Source of the DNA: Streptomyces toyocaensis
GTDB taxonomy: Bacteria; Actinomycetota; Actinomycetes; Streptomycetales; Streptomycetaceae
Reading direction: 5' to 3'
Assembly: GCF_000725125.1 (NCBI RefSeq)
Contig: NZ_JFCB01000001.1
Location: 310,001-374,000, forward strand
Length of the DNA: 64,000 bases
In this document: positions 35,828 to 45,520 of the stretch, piece by piece
Layout of the letters: the number at the start of each line of letters is the position of its first letter
How positions within the stretch are numbered: position 1 is the first letter of the stretch
The notes under the pieces: generated by a model
What the model saw: only the letters and a program-made list of their open reading frames with translations
Told to the model about the DNA's origin: nothing
Databases searched by the model: none
Program-made: the position numbers and the translations under genes

Positions 35828-36892
35828 TCAGGGCACGCGCGCGATCCACTCCGGCGCGGTGAACTTCGTCCGCGCCAGCTCCTGCGCGCGGGCCAGCTCC
35901 GCGTCGGTCACCTTGCCGTCGGCGAGCCCGTACCGGGCGCGGAACGAGTCGATCATCCGCCCGATGACGGCCTCGCGCGGCAGACCGGTCTGCCGGCGCA
36001 GCGGATCCACCCGCTTCCCCGCGCTCCCGGTGCCCTTGTCGGACAGCTTCTCCCGCCCGATGCGCAGCACGTCGAGCATCTTGTCGGCGTCGATGTCGTA
36101 CGCCATCGTCACGTGGTGCAGCACCGCGCCGGGACCGCCGTCCGGACCCACGATCCGCTTCTGCGCGGCGCCGGCGATCTTCCCCTGGTCGGTGGCGATG
36201 TCGTTGAGCGGCTGGTACCAGGCCCGGATCCCCATCTCACCGAGCGCGCCGAGCACCCAGTCGTCCAGGTAGGCGTAGCTGTCCTGGAAGGACAGTCCCT
36301 GCACCAGCGACTCGGGCACCGACAGCGAGTACGTGATCGTGTTGCCGGGCTCCACGAACATCGCGCCGCCGCCGGAGACGCGGCGCACCACCTCGATGCC
36401 GTGCCGCCGCGCGCCCTCGGCGTCCACCTCGTTGCGCAGCGACTGGAAGCTTCCGATGATCACCGCGGGGGCGCCCCACTCCCACACCCGCAGCGTCGGA
36501 GGACGCCGGCCGGCGGCGACCTCGGCGGTCAGCACCTCGTCCAGCGCCATGTGGAGCGCGGGGGACTGCGGTCCCTCGTGGATGAACTGCCAGTCGTAAT
36601 CGGTCCAGTCGGTGGCGTGGGCCAGGGCGCGGCGCACCGCGATGCCGACGCCCTCCGAACTGAGCCCGTACATCACGGTCCCGCCGGGCAGGGCGGCGTC
36701 GATCCGTGCGGCCAGACCGGCGGCGTCGGTGTCGGCCGGCGCGCCGTCCAGCGCGTGGTTCACGGCGTCCAGCGCCTCGTCGGGTTCCAGGAAGAAGTCG
36801 CCCGCCACGCGCGCCCGGCGCAGTACGCCGTCCTCCACGTCCACGTCCACGACGACGAGCTTGCCGCCGGGAACCTTGTACTCACCGTGCAC
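35828..36892 (-). CDS. Lipoate-protein ligase family protein with N-terminal accessory domain
   Basis: This 354-residue protein attaches lipoate, or a related acyl group, to carrier domains. The catalytic domain (about 105-340) shows LRVWEWGAPAVIIGSFQSL, RRVSGGGAMFVEPGNTITYSL, LNDIATDQGKIAGAAQKR (catalytic lysine region) and VLHHVTMAYDIDADKM. The first 90 residues (VHGEYKVPGGKLVVVDVDVEDGVL...FFLEPDEALDAVNHALDG) look like the accessory domain that in E. coli LplA sits at the C terminus, so the order is permuted. GTG at 36892 was chosen because AAGGCGGAG precedes it; the frame is open further up without a site. Confidence 0.85.
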   Translation of the reverse strand: MHGEYKVPGGKLVVVDVDVEDGVLRRARVAGDFFLEPDEALDAVNHALDGAPADTDAAGLAARIDAALPGGTVMYGLSSEGVGIAVRRALAHATDWTDYDWQFIHEGPQSPALHMALDEVLTAEVAAGRRPPTLRVWEWGAPAVIIGSFQSLRNEVDAEGARRHGIEVVRRVSGGGAMFVEPGNTITYSLSVPESLVQGLSFQDSYAYLDDWVLGALGEMGIRAWYQPLNDIATDQGKIAGAAQKRIVGPDGGPGAVLHHVTMAYDIDADKMLDVLRIGREKLSDKGTGSAGKRVDPLRRQTGLPREAVIGRMIDSFRARYGLADGKVTDAELARAQELARTKFTAPEWIARVP

Positions 36893-36980
36893 GGCTCCGC
36901 CTTTCGTTGCGCCGTCGGGACCAACACCGGCCCGGCCGCGGATGTTCCTCGCCCGCGCGGTGCCGAGTGACGCGGGCCGG

Positions 36981-38324
36981 TCAGCGGGGGAGCGGCAGCC
37001 TCGCCTCCATGGCCCCCACCAGATGCTCGGCCGCCCACGCGGGGCCGTACCGGCGCAGGTCGCGGGCCATGCGGGCGGCGCGCCCACGCACGGTGTCCGC
37101 CGTCGCCGCCGCGAGGGCTTCCGGCACGTCCGGCGGTCGCAGCGCGTTGGGGTCGCGGACCACGCCGACCCCGGCCCGTTCGGCGTCCCTCGCGATGGAG
37201 AACTGGTCGCTGGACATCGGCAGGACCAGGGCGGGCACCCCGGCCCGCAGGCACTCGGTGAAGGAGTTACCGCCCCCGTGGTGGACCATCGCGTCCACGT
37301 GGGGCAGGAGCTGCCGCTGCGAAACCGTCGGGACGACCACGGCCCGGTCGCCCGCGAGATCGGCGAGCGCGCCCGCGCGGGCGCCCGCCGCCACCACGAC
37401 GGCCGTGTCGTCCGTGCCGTCCAGCAGCCCCGACACCACGCGGCGCAGCACGTCGTCGCGGGCCGACAGGAAGGTCCCGAAAGCCACGAGCACCAGCCGC
37501 TCGGCCCGCTCGCGCAGTTCCCGCAGGCGGCGTGTCCAGTCGGGGGCCGGCGGTTCGTCCGGGCCGGCCATGTGCCCGGCGAACAGGTGGACGGGTCCCT
37601 CGGGCCGTCCGGGCAGCCACGGCAGGTCGGGGTAGGCGTAGAGGACGGCGTGCGGGGAGGTCAGCGCGAAGGCACGGCCCGGAGCCGGGGCCGACGGAGC
37701 GCGGTCGCGGGCGAAGGCGGCGAAGAGGCCGGTGAAGGCCCGGTCGTTGTCCCGCACGGCGGCGCGCAGCGTGGCCAGCGGGGACGGGGCCGGGCGCACC
37801 GCCTCCGGCCAGTCGTGGGGCAGGCCGAAGAAGGACCCGGGGCCGGAGAGCACATAGCCGGGATGGCCGGGGCAGTACGACGCGTACGGCACGCCCAGGC
37901 AGTGCAGGGCGAGGGTGGCCGCGTAGGCGAGCTGGTCCACGACGTACCAGTCGGGGCGCAGCCGCCGGTCGACCGACCGCAGATCCTCGTACACGCCCTC
38001 CGGGTCGGCGAGCATGTCCGCGCGCCGGTGCCGTGCCTGGGTCAGCAGGGTGTCGACGGGGCCGCGACGGGTGGCCCGCAGGAACTCGGCGAGGCGTGCC
38101 GCTTCCCGCGCGGCCTGGTCGGTCCGCTCCGCCACCCCGGTGTTGGAGTTGCGGGTCACCGTCAGCGGCACGAACCCGACTCCCGCGCGGTCGGCCAGCG
38201 GCCGGAACGCCGGAGCGCACGCGAAGAACACCTCGGCACCGTGCGCGGCCAGCGCCGCCGCCAGCACGGACAGGGGGGTGGCGTGGGAGTGGAACGGGGG
38301 GCTGACGATCAGGATGCGCGGCAT
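36981..38324 (-). CDS. GT1-type (macrolide-like) glycosyltransferase
   Basis: This 447-residue GT-B enzyme of the UGT/MGT type has an N-terminal acceptor domain starting ILIVSPPFHSHATPLSVLAAALAAHG and a C-terminal donor domain with LVLVAFGTFLSARDD and the nucleotide-sugar motif HHGGGNSFTECLRAGVPALVLPMSSDQF. It probably glycosylates a small molecule, as self-protection, detoxification or pigment modification. It is 26 kb from the glycopeptide cluster and on the other strand, so there is no reason to link the two. It diverges from another glycosyltransferase across 206 bases. Confidence 0.85.
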   Translation of the reverse strand: MPRILIVSPPFHSHATPLSVLAAALAAHGAEVFFACAPAFRPLADRAGVGFVPLTVTRNSNTGVAERTDQAAREAARLAEFLRATRRGPVDTLLTQARHRRADMLADPEGVYEDLRSVDRRLRPDWYVVDQLAYAATLALHCLGVPYASYCPGHPGYVLSGPGSFFGLPHDWPEAVRPAPSPLATLRAAVRDNDRAFTGLFAAFARDRAPSAPAPGRAFALTSPHAVLYAYPDLPWLPGRPEGPVHLFAGHMAGPDEPPAPDWTRRLRELRERAERLVLVAFGTFLSARDDVLRRVVSGLLDGTDDTAVVVAAGARAGALADLAGDRAVVVPTVSQRQLLPHVDAMVHHGGGNSFTECLRAGVPALVLPMSSDQFSIARDAERAGVGVVRDPNALRPPDVPEALAAATADTVRGRAARMARDLRRYGPAWAAEHLVGAMEARLPLPR

Positions 38325-38530
38325 GTCCTCTGTTCACCGGGCGGGGACGGGCGGATGCGGGGCCGGTGGTGATCGGGGTTGCGAGGGGCCGGTGACGTGC
38401 TCATCGTAAGGTGCGGGACAGGTTTCCGGCGGCATGGGACGCCGGCCTCACGGGCCGCTGCCGCCGGGTGCATCCATGCCGGGAAGCGCGGGCGAACGCT
38501 ATGCGAAACGACCGCCCCGAGGAGGCCCAC

Positions 38531-40576
38531 GTGTCCGTCGCCCCGCCGCCGCTGCCCGGCGTCGGCCCGGCACAGCCCGGTGTCGAGCGGGATCCGCTGG
38601 TGGCTGCCCGGACCGCGTTCTTCACCCGGGCGGGGGCTCCGGCGTGGCAGGGCCCCGGGGCCGGCCCGGCCCTCGCCCGCCCCGGTGCTCTCGCGTGCCT
38701 GCTGGAAGCCGAGTACGGCCCGCTGCCCCGCCTCCTGCCGCCGGGGAACTTCCGGTTGCCCGGGCGCGAGGACGCGACGGTCGCCTCCCTGCGGCGGGCC
38801 TGCCGGCTGGAGGTCCCGCTGACGCCCGACGCGCTGCTGGCGCACGGCGAGGGCGGGCCGTTCCTGGCCGCCGTCCTCACCGAGATGTGGCAGGCGACGG
38901 TACGGCGGTACGGCGCCGCCTGGGCCGAGGAGGCACTGCGGGAACGCCTGCGGGAGGCCGGAACCGGGGCGGCGCGGACCGTGCTGCTGCTGGACCTCGC
39001 CGAGGCGGCCGGGCTGCGACCGCTCGGCGCCGCGGAGGCCGCGGACGCCGCGGCACGGGCCGGCCGGGCGGCCCGCCACGCGCTCTGGCGCTACCTGCAC
39101 CGGCTGCCCGAGGGCCCGGCCCACCTCCCCCCGGTGTCCGGGGCGCGGGACGTCCACGAACGTCTGCTGCTCGGCCCCCCGCCCCCCGCCGCCCTCAGCG
39201 GATGGCCGGAGGGCGGCCTGGTGGTGGCCCAGACCATGCTGCTGGGCCGGCTCGACAGGCCGGGGGAGGGCGCCGGCGGTGGACTGTCCGTGCTGCTCGG
39301 CGGCCTCGGTGACGCGCTCGCCGGGACGAACGGGATCGGCGCCGTGGTCACCGTCGTCCTCGCCGGCCGGGACGACCTCGACCTCGACCCCCGCCTGCTC
39401 GTACGGCGCCGGGGGAACCACTGGCTGCTGCGGCTGCCGGTCGACGCGCCCACCGCGCCGCCGCAGCACGCGATGCCCGCCCACCGCCCGTCCCTCGCCT
39501 GGTGGGCCACCCGCCTGCTGCGTTCCCTGCCGCGCGCCTGCGACGTGGTGCACGCCCGTTACGCCGACGACGGCAGCCTGGCCCTCGCGGAGTCCGCCGT
39601 GCGGCTCGGCGCCCGCCTCGTCTTCACCGCCACCCCCGACCCGCACCGCCGCCTCGCGGAGACGCACGCCGGCGCGGACGACCCGCCGGCCACCGAGGCA
39701 CTCCGCGGCGACCTGCACCGGATCTTCCTCGCCGACCGGCTCGTCGACCGCGCCGACACCGTGATCGGCATACCTGGCGGCTCCGGAACGGAGGACCTGC
39801 TGCGTCACTTCCCCGCGCTCGCCCACCGCTACGGACCCGACGGCCCGCCCGCACCCCCGGAGGGCATCGCCCCCTACGAGCCCGCGGAGGACGAGCGGGA
39901 GCGGCGGAGCGCGTTGCTGGACTCCCTGTTCGCGGGCGGCGACCGCCCCGACGCGCTGGACCCGGCCGACCGGGACCTGCCCCTGCTGCTGTGCGTCGGG
40001 CGGCTGCACCCGGTCAAACAGCAGGACCTGCTGCTGCGCACCTGGCTGACCGCCGATCTGTGGCGGCGCGCGACCCTCGTCATGGTGGGAGGCGCGACCC
40101 GGCACCCGACCCCGGACGAGCACCGCGTGCGCGCCGCGCTCGGGGCCCTGGTCACCGGGCGCAAGGAGGCGGCACGGCGGCTGGCGCTCCTGCCCGCCCT
40201 GCCCAACGACCGGGTACGCCGCCTGGAGCGGGCCCTTGCCGACCCGGAACACGGTGTGCGCGCCTGGTACGTGTGCCCCAGCGCCAAGGAGGAGTTCGGC
40301 ATCGCCGTGCTGGAGGCCATGGAGGCCGGGCTGCCGGCCGCCGGACCGCTGCGCGGCGGGGTGGGCCACTACCTGCGCGACGGAGTCAACGGTGTCCTGC
40401 TCGACACAGGTTCCGCCTCCGGCCTGACCCGCGGCCTGCACCGGCTGCTGTCCCTGCCCGAGAGCCGGCGCGGGCGACTGGCCCGCGCCGGACAGGAGAC
40501 CGTGGCCGCCCGTTACTCGATCGCCCCCATGGCACAGGCCCTGGCCGGCGTGTACCGAAGCGCCGGACGCACCTGA
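38531..40576 (+). CDS. Large GT4-type glycosyltransferase (sucrose-phosphate-synthase-like)
   Basis: This 681-residue protein has an N-terminal region of about 180 residues without a recognised fold, then a GT-B pair of domains. The donor domain shows LLCVGRLHPVKQQDLLLRTW, VMVGGATRHP and the EX7E-type motif KEEFGIAVLEAMEAGLPAAG, as in GT4 retaining enzymes related to sucrose-phosphate synthase. Acceptor-domain pieces include DVVHARYADDGSLALAES and FTATPDPHRRLAETH. GGAGG at 38521-38525 fits GTG at 38531; upstream in-frame ATGs (38501, 38411) lack a site. The sugar donor and product are unknown. Confidence 0.82.
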   Translation: MSVAPPPLPGVGPAQPGVERDPLVAARTAFFTRAGAPAWQGPGAGPALARPGALACLLEAEYGPLPRLLPPGNFRLPGREDATVASLRRACRLEVPLTPDALLAHGEGGPFLAAVLTEMWQATVRRYGAAWAEEALRERLREAGTGAARTVLLLDLAEAAGLRPLGAAEAADAAARAGRAARHALWRYLHRLPEGPAHLPPVSGARDVHERLLLGPPPPAALSGWPEGGLVVAQTMLLGRLDRPGEGAGGGLSVLLGGLGDALAGTNGIGAVVTVVLAGRDDLDLDPRLLVRRRGNHWLLRLPVDAPTAPPQHAMPAHRPSLAWWATRLLRSLPRACDVVHARYADDGSLALAESAVRLGARLVFTATPDPHRRLAETHAGADDPPATEALRGDLHRIFLADRLVDRADTVIGIPGGSGTEDLLRHFPALAHRYGPDGPPAPPEGIAPYEPAEDERERRSALLDSLFAGGDRPDALDPADRDLPLLLCVGRLHPVKQQDLLLRTWLTADLWRRATLVMVGGATRHPTPDEHRVRAALGALVTGRKEAARRLALLPALPNDRVRRLERALADPEHGVRAWYVCPSAKEEFGIAVLEAMEAGLPAAGPLRGGVGHYLRDGVNGVLLDTGSASGLTRGLHRLLSLPESRRGRLARAGQETVAARYSIAPMAQALAGVYRSAGRT

Positions 40577-40680
40577 GATCCGGGCCGGACCGTGACCGCG
40601 GCCCGTCACCGCCGATAGCCTCCCGGGGGAGCCGGAGAAGGACTCGGGCCCCTGCACGCGGACAGCGAGGTAGCGGCCCT

Positions 40681-42507
40681 GTGTTCACCACCCGCCCCAC
40701 CCTCCAGGGCACCTTCGGCATGGTGTCCTCCACCCACTGGCTGGCCTCCCAGTCGGCGATGGCCGTGCTGGAGGGCGGCGGCAACGCCTTCGACGCGGCC
40801 GTGGCCGGAGCCTTCGTCCTGCACGTCGTCGAGCCGCACCTCAACGGCCCGGCCGGCGAGGTGCCGATCCTGCTCGCGCCGGCCGGCGGGGAGGTACGGG
40901 TGCTGTGCGGGCAGGGCGTCGCCCCGGCCGGGGCGAGTGCCGCCCACTACCGCGGGCTCGGTCTGGACCTCGTCCCCGGCACCGGACCCCTCGCCGCGGC
41001 CGTGCCCGGCGCCTTCGACGCCTGGATGCTCCTGCTGCGCGACCACGGCACCAGGACCCTCGCCGACGTCCTGAAGTACGCCATCGGGTACGCCGAGGAC
41101 GGGCACCCGCCCGTGGAGCGCGTCGGCGGGACCGTCGAGACCGTGCGCGAGCTGTTCGAGACCGAGTGGACCACCTCGGCCGAGGTGTACCTGCCCGGCG
41201 GCCGGGCCCCCCGCCCCGGCGAGCTGTTCCGCAACCCCGCCCTCGCCGCCACCTGGAAGCGGCTCCTCGCCGAGGTCGCCGGGGCCGGGGACCGGGAGGC
41301 CCAGATCGACGCCGCGCGGGAGGTGTGGCGCGGCGGGTTCATAGCGGAGGCCCTGGTCGGGCAGGCCGGACGGCCGACCCTCGACACCAGCGGCGAGCGC
41401 CACACCGGCACCCTGACCGCCGCGGACCTCGCCGGCTGGTCCGCGACCTACGAAACCCCGGTGACGTACGACTTCGGCGGCTGGACCGTGTGCAAGGCCG
41501 GCCCCTGGAGCCAGGGCCCTGTCCTGCTCCAGCAGCTCGCCCTGCTCCCGCCGGAACTGCCCCGGTACGGGTCCGCCGACTACATGCACCTGCTGATCGA
41601 GGGCTGCAAGCTGGCCATGGCCGACCGGGAGGCCTGGTACGGGGACGCGGCCGACGTACCGCTCGACGACCTCCTGTCGGACGGGTACAACGCCGAGCGG
41701 CGGACCGGGGTCGGCCCTCGCGCCTCCCACGACCTGCGGCCCGGCAGTCCCGGCGGGCGCACCCCCCGGCTGAGCGCCCACGCACGCGGGGTGGCCACCG
41801 AGGATCCCGGCTTCACTCCCATGGGCGTCGGCGAACCCACCGTCGCCAAGAGCCCCACGTCCCCCGTGCCCGGCGAACCGGACGTCTCCGCCGACGGCGC
41901 CACCCGCGGCGACACCTGCCACCTGGACGTCGTGGACCGCTGGGGCAACATGATCGCCGCCACGCCCAGCGGCGGCTGGCTCCAGTCCAACCCCGTCGTG
42001 CCCGAACTGGGCTTCCCGCTCGGCACCCGGCTGCAGATGACCTGGCTGGAGGACGGTCTGCCCAACACCCTCACACCGGGCCGCCGTCCCCGGACCACCC
42101 TCACCCCGTCCCTGGCGCTGCGCGACGGCCTGCCCGTCATGGCGTTCGGCACGCCCGGCGGGGACCAGCAGGACCAGTGGCAGCTGCACTTCTTCCTCTC
42201 GGTCGCCCTGCGAACGAAGGTGCGCGGCGGGCTCGACCTCCAGGGCGCCATCGACGCTCCGAACTGGCACAACGACAGCTTCCCCGGCTCCTTCTACCCG
42301 CGCGGCATGCGCCCGGGCAGCGTCACCGTCGAGTCCCGCACGGACCCCGCGGTGGTGGAGGCGCTGCGCCGCCGCGGCCACGACGTGACGGTCGGCGACG
42401 CCTGGTCGGAGGGCCGGCTCTGCGCGGTCGCCCGGGACCCGGCCACCGGCGTTCTCTCCGCGGCCGCGAACCCGCGCGGCCAGCAGGGCTACGCGGTGGG
42501 CCGCTGA
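40681..42507 (+). CDS. Gamma-glutamyltransferase-family protein, cytoplasmic
   Basis: This 608-residue GGT-family Ntn hydrolase has no signal peptide, unlike the one at 18713. It shows LEGGGNAFDAAVAGAFVLHVVEPHLNGPAGE, the probable processing threonine in GDTCHLDVVDRWGNMIAATPSGGW (about residue 413), and FGTPGGDQQDQWQLHFF. The substrate loop differs from that of true GGTs, and such proteins are often cephalosporin- or other gamma-linked amide acylases. The GTG is 104 bases after the glycosyltransferase gene. The substrate is not known. Confidence 0.85.
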   Translation: MFTTRPTLQGTFGMVSSTHWLASQSAMAVLEGGGNAFDAAVAGAFVLHVVEPHLNGPAGEVPILLAPAGGEVRVLCGQGVAPAGASAAHYRGLGLDLVPGTGPLAAAVPGAFDAWMLLLRDHGTRTLADVLKYAIGYAEDGHPPVERVGGTVETVRELFETEWTTSAEVYLPGGRAPRPGELFRNPALAATWKRLLAEVAGAGDREAQIDAAREVWRGGFIAEALVGQAGRPTLDTSGERHTGTLTAADLAGWSATYETPVTYDFGGWTVCKAGPWSQGPVLLQQLALLPPELPRYGSADYMHLLIEGCKLAMADREAWYGDAADVPLDDLLSDGYNAERRTGVGPRASHDLRPGSPGGRTPRLSAHARGVATEDPGFTPMGVGEPTVAKSPTSPVPGEPDVSADGATRGDTCHLDVVDRWGNMIAATPSGGWLQSNPVVPELGFPLGTRLQMTWLEDGLPNTLTPGRRPRTTLTPSLALRDGLPVMAFGTPGGDQQDQWQLHFFLSVALRTKVRGGLDLQGAIDAPNWHNDSFPGSFYPRGMRPGSVTVESRTDPAVVEALRRRGHDVTVGDAWSEGRLCAVARDPATGVLSAAANPRGQQGYAVGR

Positions 42508-42607
42508 GCCCACGAGAAGACCGGCCGGCACCCCATTTTCCCGTCGATTCCACCCGACGTGCACCGGGACGGACGAGAATGTCAGTGACGCGTGCTCTCA
42601 TGGAGAC

Positions 42608-43456
42608 ATGATCGAGAACCACAACGAAACCATCGACGAGTTTCTCGCCCGGCACACCCGCGACGTGGAGGAAGCCGTCCGCAAGGCCGCCGCACAGGAG
42701 ATCATGCCGCGCTGGCGCCGTCTCGCCGAGCACGAGGTGGACCGCAAGACCGGCCCGCACGACCTGGTGACGGACGCCGACCGCAACGCGGAGCTGTACC
42801 TCACGGAGGTGCTCGCCGCCCTGCTGCCCGGCTCGGTCGTGGTGGGCGAGGAGGCGGTGCACGCCGACCCCGCGTCCTACGGGGCGATACAGGACGAGGC
42901 GCCGGTCTGGATCGTCGACCCCGTCGACGGGACCCGCCAGTTCGTGCACGGCGACGCCGGTTTCTGCACCCTGGTCGCCCTCGTCCTGCGCGGAGTGGTG
43001 TACGCCTCCTGGACCTATGCCCCCGTCCACGACGAACTCGCCACGGCCGTCCGGGGACACGGTGCCCACCTCGGGGGCGAGCGGTTGCGGGCCGGCTCCC
43101 CGGAACCCGGCCGTGATCTCCGTGTGGCCACCTCCCACCCGGACTACACGACGGACGAACAGAAGCGCGCCCTGCTCGGCCTGCGGACCAAGGGCGTGGC
43201 GCCGCGCCCGTGCGGCTCGGCCGGGCTCGAGTACCTGGCCGTGGCCCGCGGCACGTCGGACGCCACCGCCTTCTCCTGGGAGGCCGCGTGGGACCACGCG
43301 GCCGGGCTGCTCCTCGTGGAGGAGGCCGGAGGAGCCCACCTCACCCGCGCGGGCAGGCCCTTCGACATCAGGGGCGGCAACACCCTGCCCTTCACGGCGG
43401 CCCGGGACGAGGCCACCGCGCACCGGGTGGTGGCGCTGCTGTCGGAGGGGGTCTGA
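42608..43456 (+). CDS. Inositol monophosphatase family protein
   Basis: This 282-residue Mg-dependent phosphatase has the three family motifs: GEEAVHAD, WIVDPVDGTRQFVHG and SWEAAWDHAAGLLLVEEAGG. It could remove phosphate from inositol, histidinol or 3'-phosphoadenosine 5'-phosphate (PAP). PAP is the by-product of sulfotransferases such as StaL, but the 35-kb distance makes a link speculative. The ATG follows GGAGAC very closely. Confidence 0.88.
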   Translation: MIENHNETIDEFLARHTRDVEEAVRKAAAQEIMPRWRRLAEHEVDRKTGPHDLVTDADRNAELYLTEVLAALLPGSVVVGEEAVHADPASYGAIQDEAPVWIVDPVDGTRQFVHGDAGFCTLVALVLRGVVYASWTYAPVHDELATAVRGHGAHLGGERLRAGSPEPGRDLRVATSHPDYTTDEQKRALLGLRTKGVAPRPCGSAGLEYLAVARGTSDATAFSWEAAWDHAAGLLLVEEAGGAHLTRAGRPFDIRGGNTLPFTAARDEATAHRVVALLSEGV

Positions 43457-43546
43457 CCGACCCGGCGCCGGAGGCCCCGGGAACGAGATCCGGCCCCGGC
43501 ATATCCTGATCCTCCAGTGGCCGTCGGCTGACAAGGGAGTCCGAAG

Positions 43547-44965
43547 GTGCCGTCGATGCTCGATGCGGTCGTGGTGGGTGCGGGGCCGAACGGGCTGACC
43601 GCTGCCGTGGAGCTGGCCCGGCGCGGCTTCTCGGTGGCCCTGTTCGAGGCGAAGGGCACCGTCGGCGGCGGCGCGCGCACCGAGGAACTCACCCTCCCCG
43701 GCTTCCGCCACGACCCGTGCTCCGCCGCGCACCCCCTCGCCGTCAGCTCCCCGGCGTTCCGCGCCCTCCCGCTCGGCCGCTACGGTCTGGAGTGGCTGCA
43801 CCCCGCCCTCCCGATGGCCCACCCCTTCCCGGACGGCACGGCGGCCGTGCTGTCCCGGTCGGTCGGCGAGACCGCCGCCTCCTTCGGGCCGCGCGACGCC
43901 GGCGCGTACCGCCGCCTGGTCCAGCCCTTCCTGTCCAGGTGGGACACCCTGGCCCGCGACTTCATGTCCCTGCCGCTGAGCGCGCTGCCCCGCGACCCGG
44001 TCACCCTCGCCCGCTTCGGGCTGGTCGGCCTGCCCCCGTCCACCTGGCTCACCCGGCGCTTCCGCGACGAGCGGGCCCGCACCCTGTTCGCCGGCCTCGT
44101 CGCCCACGTCATGGCTCCCCTGGGCGGCTTCGCCACCGGCGCCGTGGGCCTGGTCTTCGCCCTCGCCGCGCACGCCCGCGGCTGGCCCGTCGCCCGCGGC
44201 GGTTCCCAGGCCATCTCCGACGCCCTCGCCGCGTATCTGAAGGACCTCGGCGGCAGCGTCCACACCGACTACGAGGTCAAGCGCCTCGACGACCTGCCGC
44301 CCGCCCGCGCGTACGTCTTCGACACCTCGCCCACCGCCCTGGCCCGTATCGCCGGCTTCGGCGGCCACTACGCCAACTACCGTTACGGCCCCGGCGTCTT
44401 CAAGATCGACTACGCCCTCGACGGCCCCGTGCCGTGGACCGCCCCGGAGGCCCGCGCCGCCGGCACCGTGCAGATCGGCGCGGACAGCGGCGAGATCGCC
44501 GCCGCCCTGCGGGCCGTCTCCCGGGAGGGGCGGGCCCCGGACGCCCCGTTCCTCATCACCGTGCAGCCCGGCGTCGCCGACCCCACCCGCGCCCCGGCCG
44601 GCCGGCACGTCTTCTGGGTCTACGGCCACGTGCCGAACGGCTGGACCGGTGACCTCACCGACGCCATCGAACGCCAACTGGAGCGCTACGCCCCCGGCTT
44701 CCGCGACCGCGTCCTGGCACGCGCCACCGCCGGCCCGCCCGAACTCGCGGCCCGTAACGCCAACTACGTCGGCGGGGACATCGCCTCCGGCGCGGTTTCC
44801 GGGCTCCAGACGCTGCTGCGCCCGAAGCTGTCCCTGTTTCCCTACGCGACTCCGCACCCGGCCGTGTTCATCTGCTCGTCGGCCACCCCGCCCGGCCCCG
44901 GCGTGCACGGCATGTCCGGACACAACGCGGCGAAGGCCGTCTGGAGGAGGCTCCGCCAGACATGA
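43547..44965 (+). CDS. FAD-dependent oxidoreductase, phytoene-dehydrogenase-like
   Basis: This 472-residue flavoprotein begins with the dinucleotide fold [41 protein letters not shown] and ends with the second FAD motif, here [21 protein letters not shown]. It belongs to the carotenoid-desaturase/amine-oxidase-like group found widely in actinobacteria. No phytoene synthase or other carotenoid gene is near. AAGGGAG at 43533-43539 supports GTG at 43547; ATG at 43556 is an alternative. Its end overlaps the macro-domain gene as ATGA. Confidence 0.85.
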   Translation: MPSMLDAVVVGAGPNGLTAAVELARRGFSVALFEAKGTVGGGARTEELTLPGFRHDPCSAAHPLAVSSPAFRALPLGRYGLEWLHPALPMAHPFPDGTAAVLSRSVGETAASFGPRDAGAYRRLVQPFLSRWDTLARDFMSLPLSALPRDPVTLARFGLVGLPPSTWLTRRFRDERARTLFAGLVAHVMAPLGGFATGAVGLVFALAAHARGWPVARGGSQAISDALAAYLKDLGGSVHTDYEVKRLDDLPPARAYVFDTSPTALARIAGFGGHYANYRYGPGVFKIDYALDGPVPWTAPEARAAGTVQIGADSGEIAAALRAVSREGRAPDAPFLITVQPGVADPTRAPAGRHVFWVYGHVPNGWTGDLTDAIERQLERYAPGFRDRVLARATAGPPELAARNANYVGGDIASGAVSGLQTLLRPKLSLFPYATPHPAVFICSSATPPGPGVHGMSGHNAAKAVWRRLRQT

Positions 44966-45474
44966 CCCCCGCCCTCACACTCGTCCGGGGCGACATCACC
45001 CGCCGGAGCGCCGACGCGATCGTCAACGCGGCCAACTCCTCCCTCCTCGGCGGGGGAGGAGTCGACGGTGCCATCCACCGCCGGGGCGGCCCGGCGATCC
45101 TGGAGGACTGCCGCAGGCTCCGCGCGTCCGGATACGGCAAGGGCCTGCCCACCGGGCAGGCGGTCGCCACCACCGCGGGGGACCTGGACGCCCGCTGGGT
45201 GATCCACACCGTCGGCCCGGTGTTCAGCGCGGCCGAGGACCGTTCCGCGCTCCTCGCCTCGTGCTACCGGGAGTCCCTGCGCGTCGCCGACGAACTCGGC
45301 GCGCGCACGGTGGCGTTCCCCGCCATCTCCACGGGCGTCTACCGCTGGCCGATGGAGGACGCGGCCCGCATCGCCGTCGGGACGGTGCGGAACACGCCGA
45401 CCGCCGTCGACGAGGTGACGTTCGTCCTCTTCGACGACCGGGCACACGAGGCGTTCGCCCGGCAACTCGGCTGA
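44962..45474 (+). CDS. Macro-domain ADP-ribose-processing protein
   Basis: This 170-residue protein is a complete MacroD-type macro domain. It shows the binding loops [46 protein letters not shown] and [20 protein letters not shown]. Such enzymes remove ADP-ribose from proteins or deacetylate O-acetyl-ADP-ribose, the product of sirtuins. A sirtuin gene lies in the same window at 63182, but far away. It is translationally coupled to the flavoprotein gene by a four-base overlap. Confidence 0.93.
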   Translation: MTPALTLVRGDITRRSADAIVNAANSSLLGGGGVDGAIHRRGGPAILEDCRRLRASGYGKGLPTGQAVATTAGDLDARWVIHTVGPVFSAAEDRSALLASCYRESLRVADELGARTVAFPAISTGVYRWPMEDAARIAVGTVRNTPTAVDEVTFVLFDDRAHEAFARQLG

Positions 45475-45520
45475 CGCACACCACCGTCCGGCACCTCCGG
45501 ACCGCCGGGCGCCCGCCCGG

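Noticed and set aside
36981..40576. The two glycosyltransferases as sugar-attaching enzymes of the glycopeptide cluster
   Set aside because: They lie more than 26 kb away, beyond housekeeping genes, and neither resembles GtfA-E or Tcp-type glycopeptide transferases. A47934-type products are not glycosylated.
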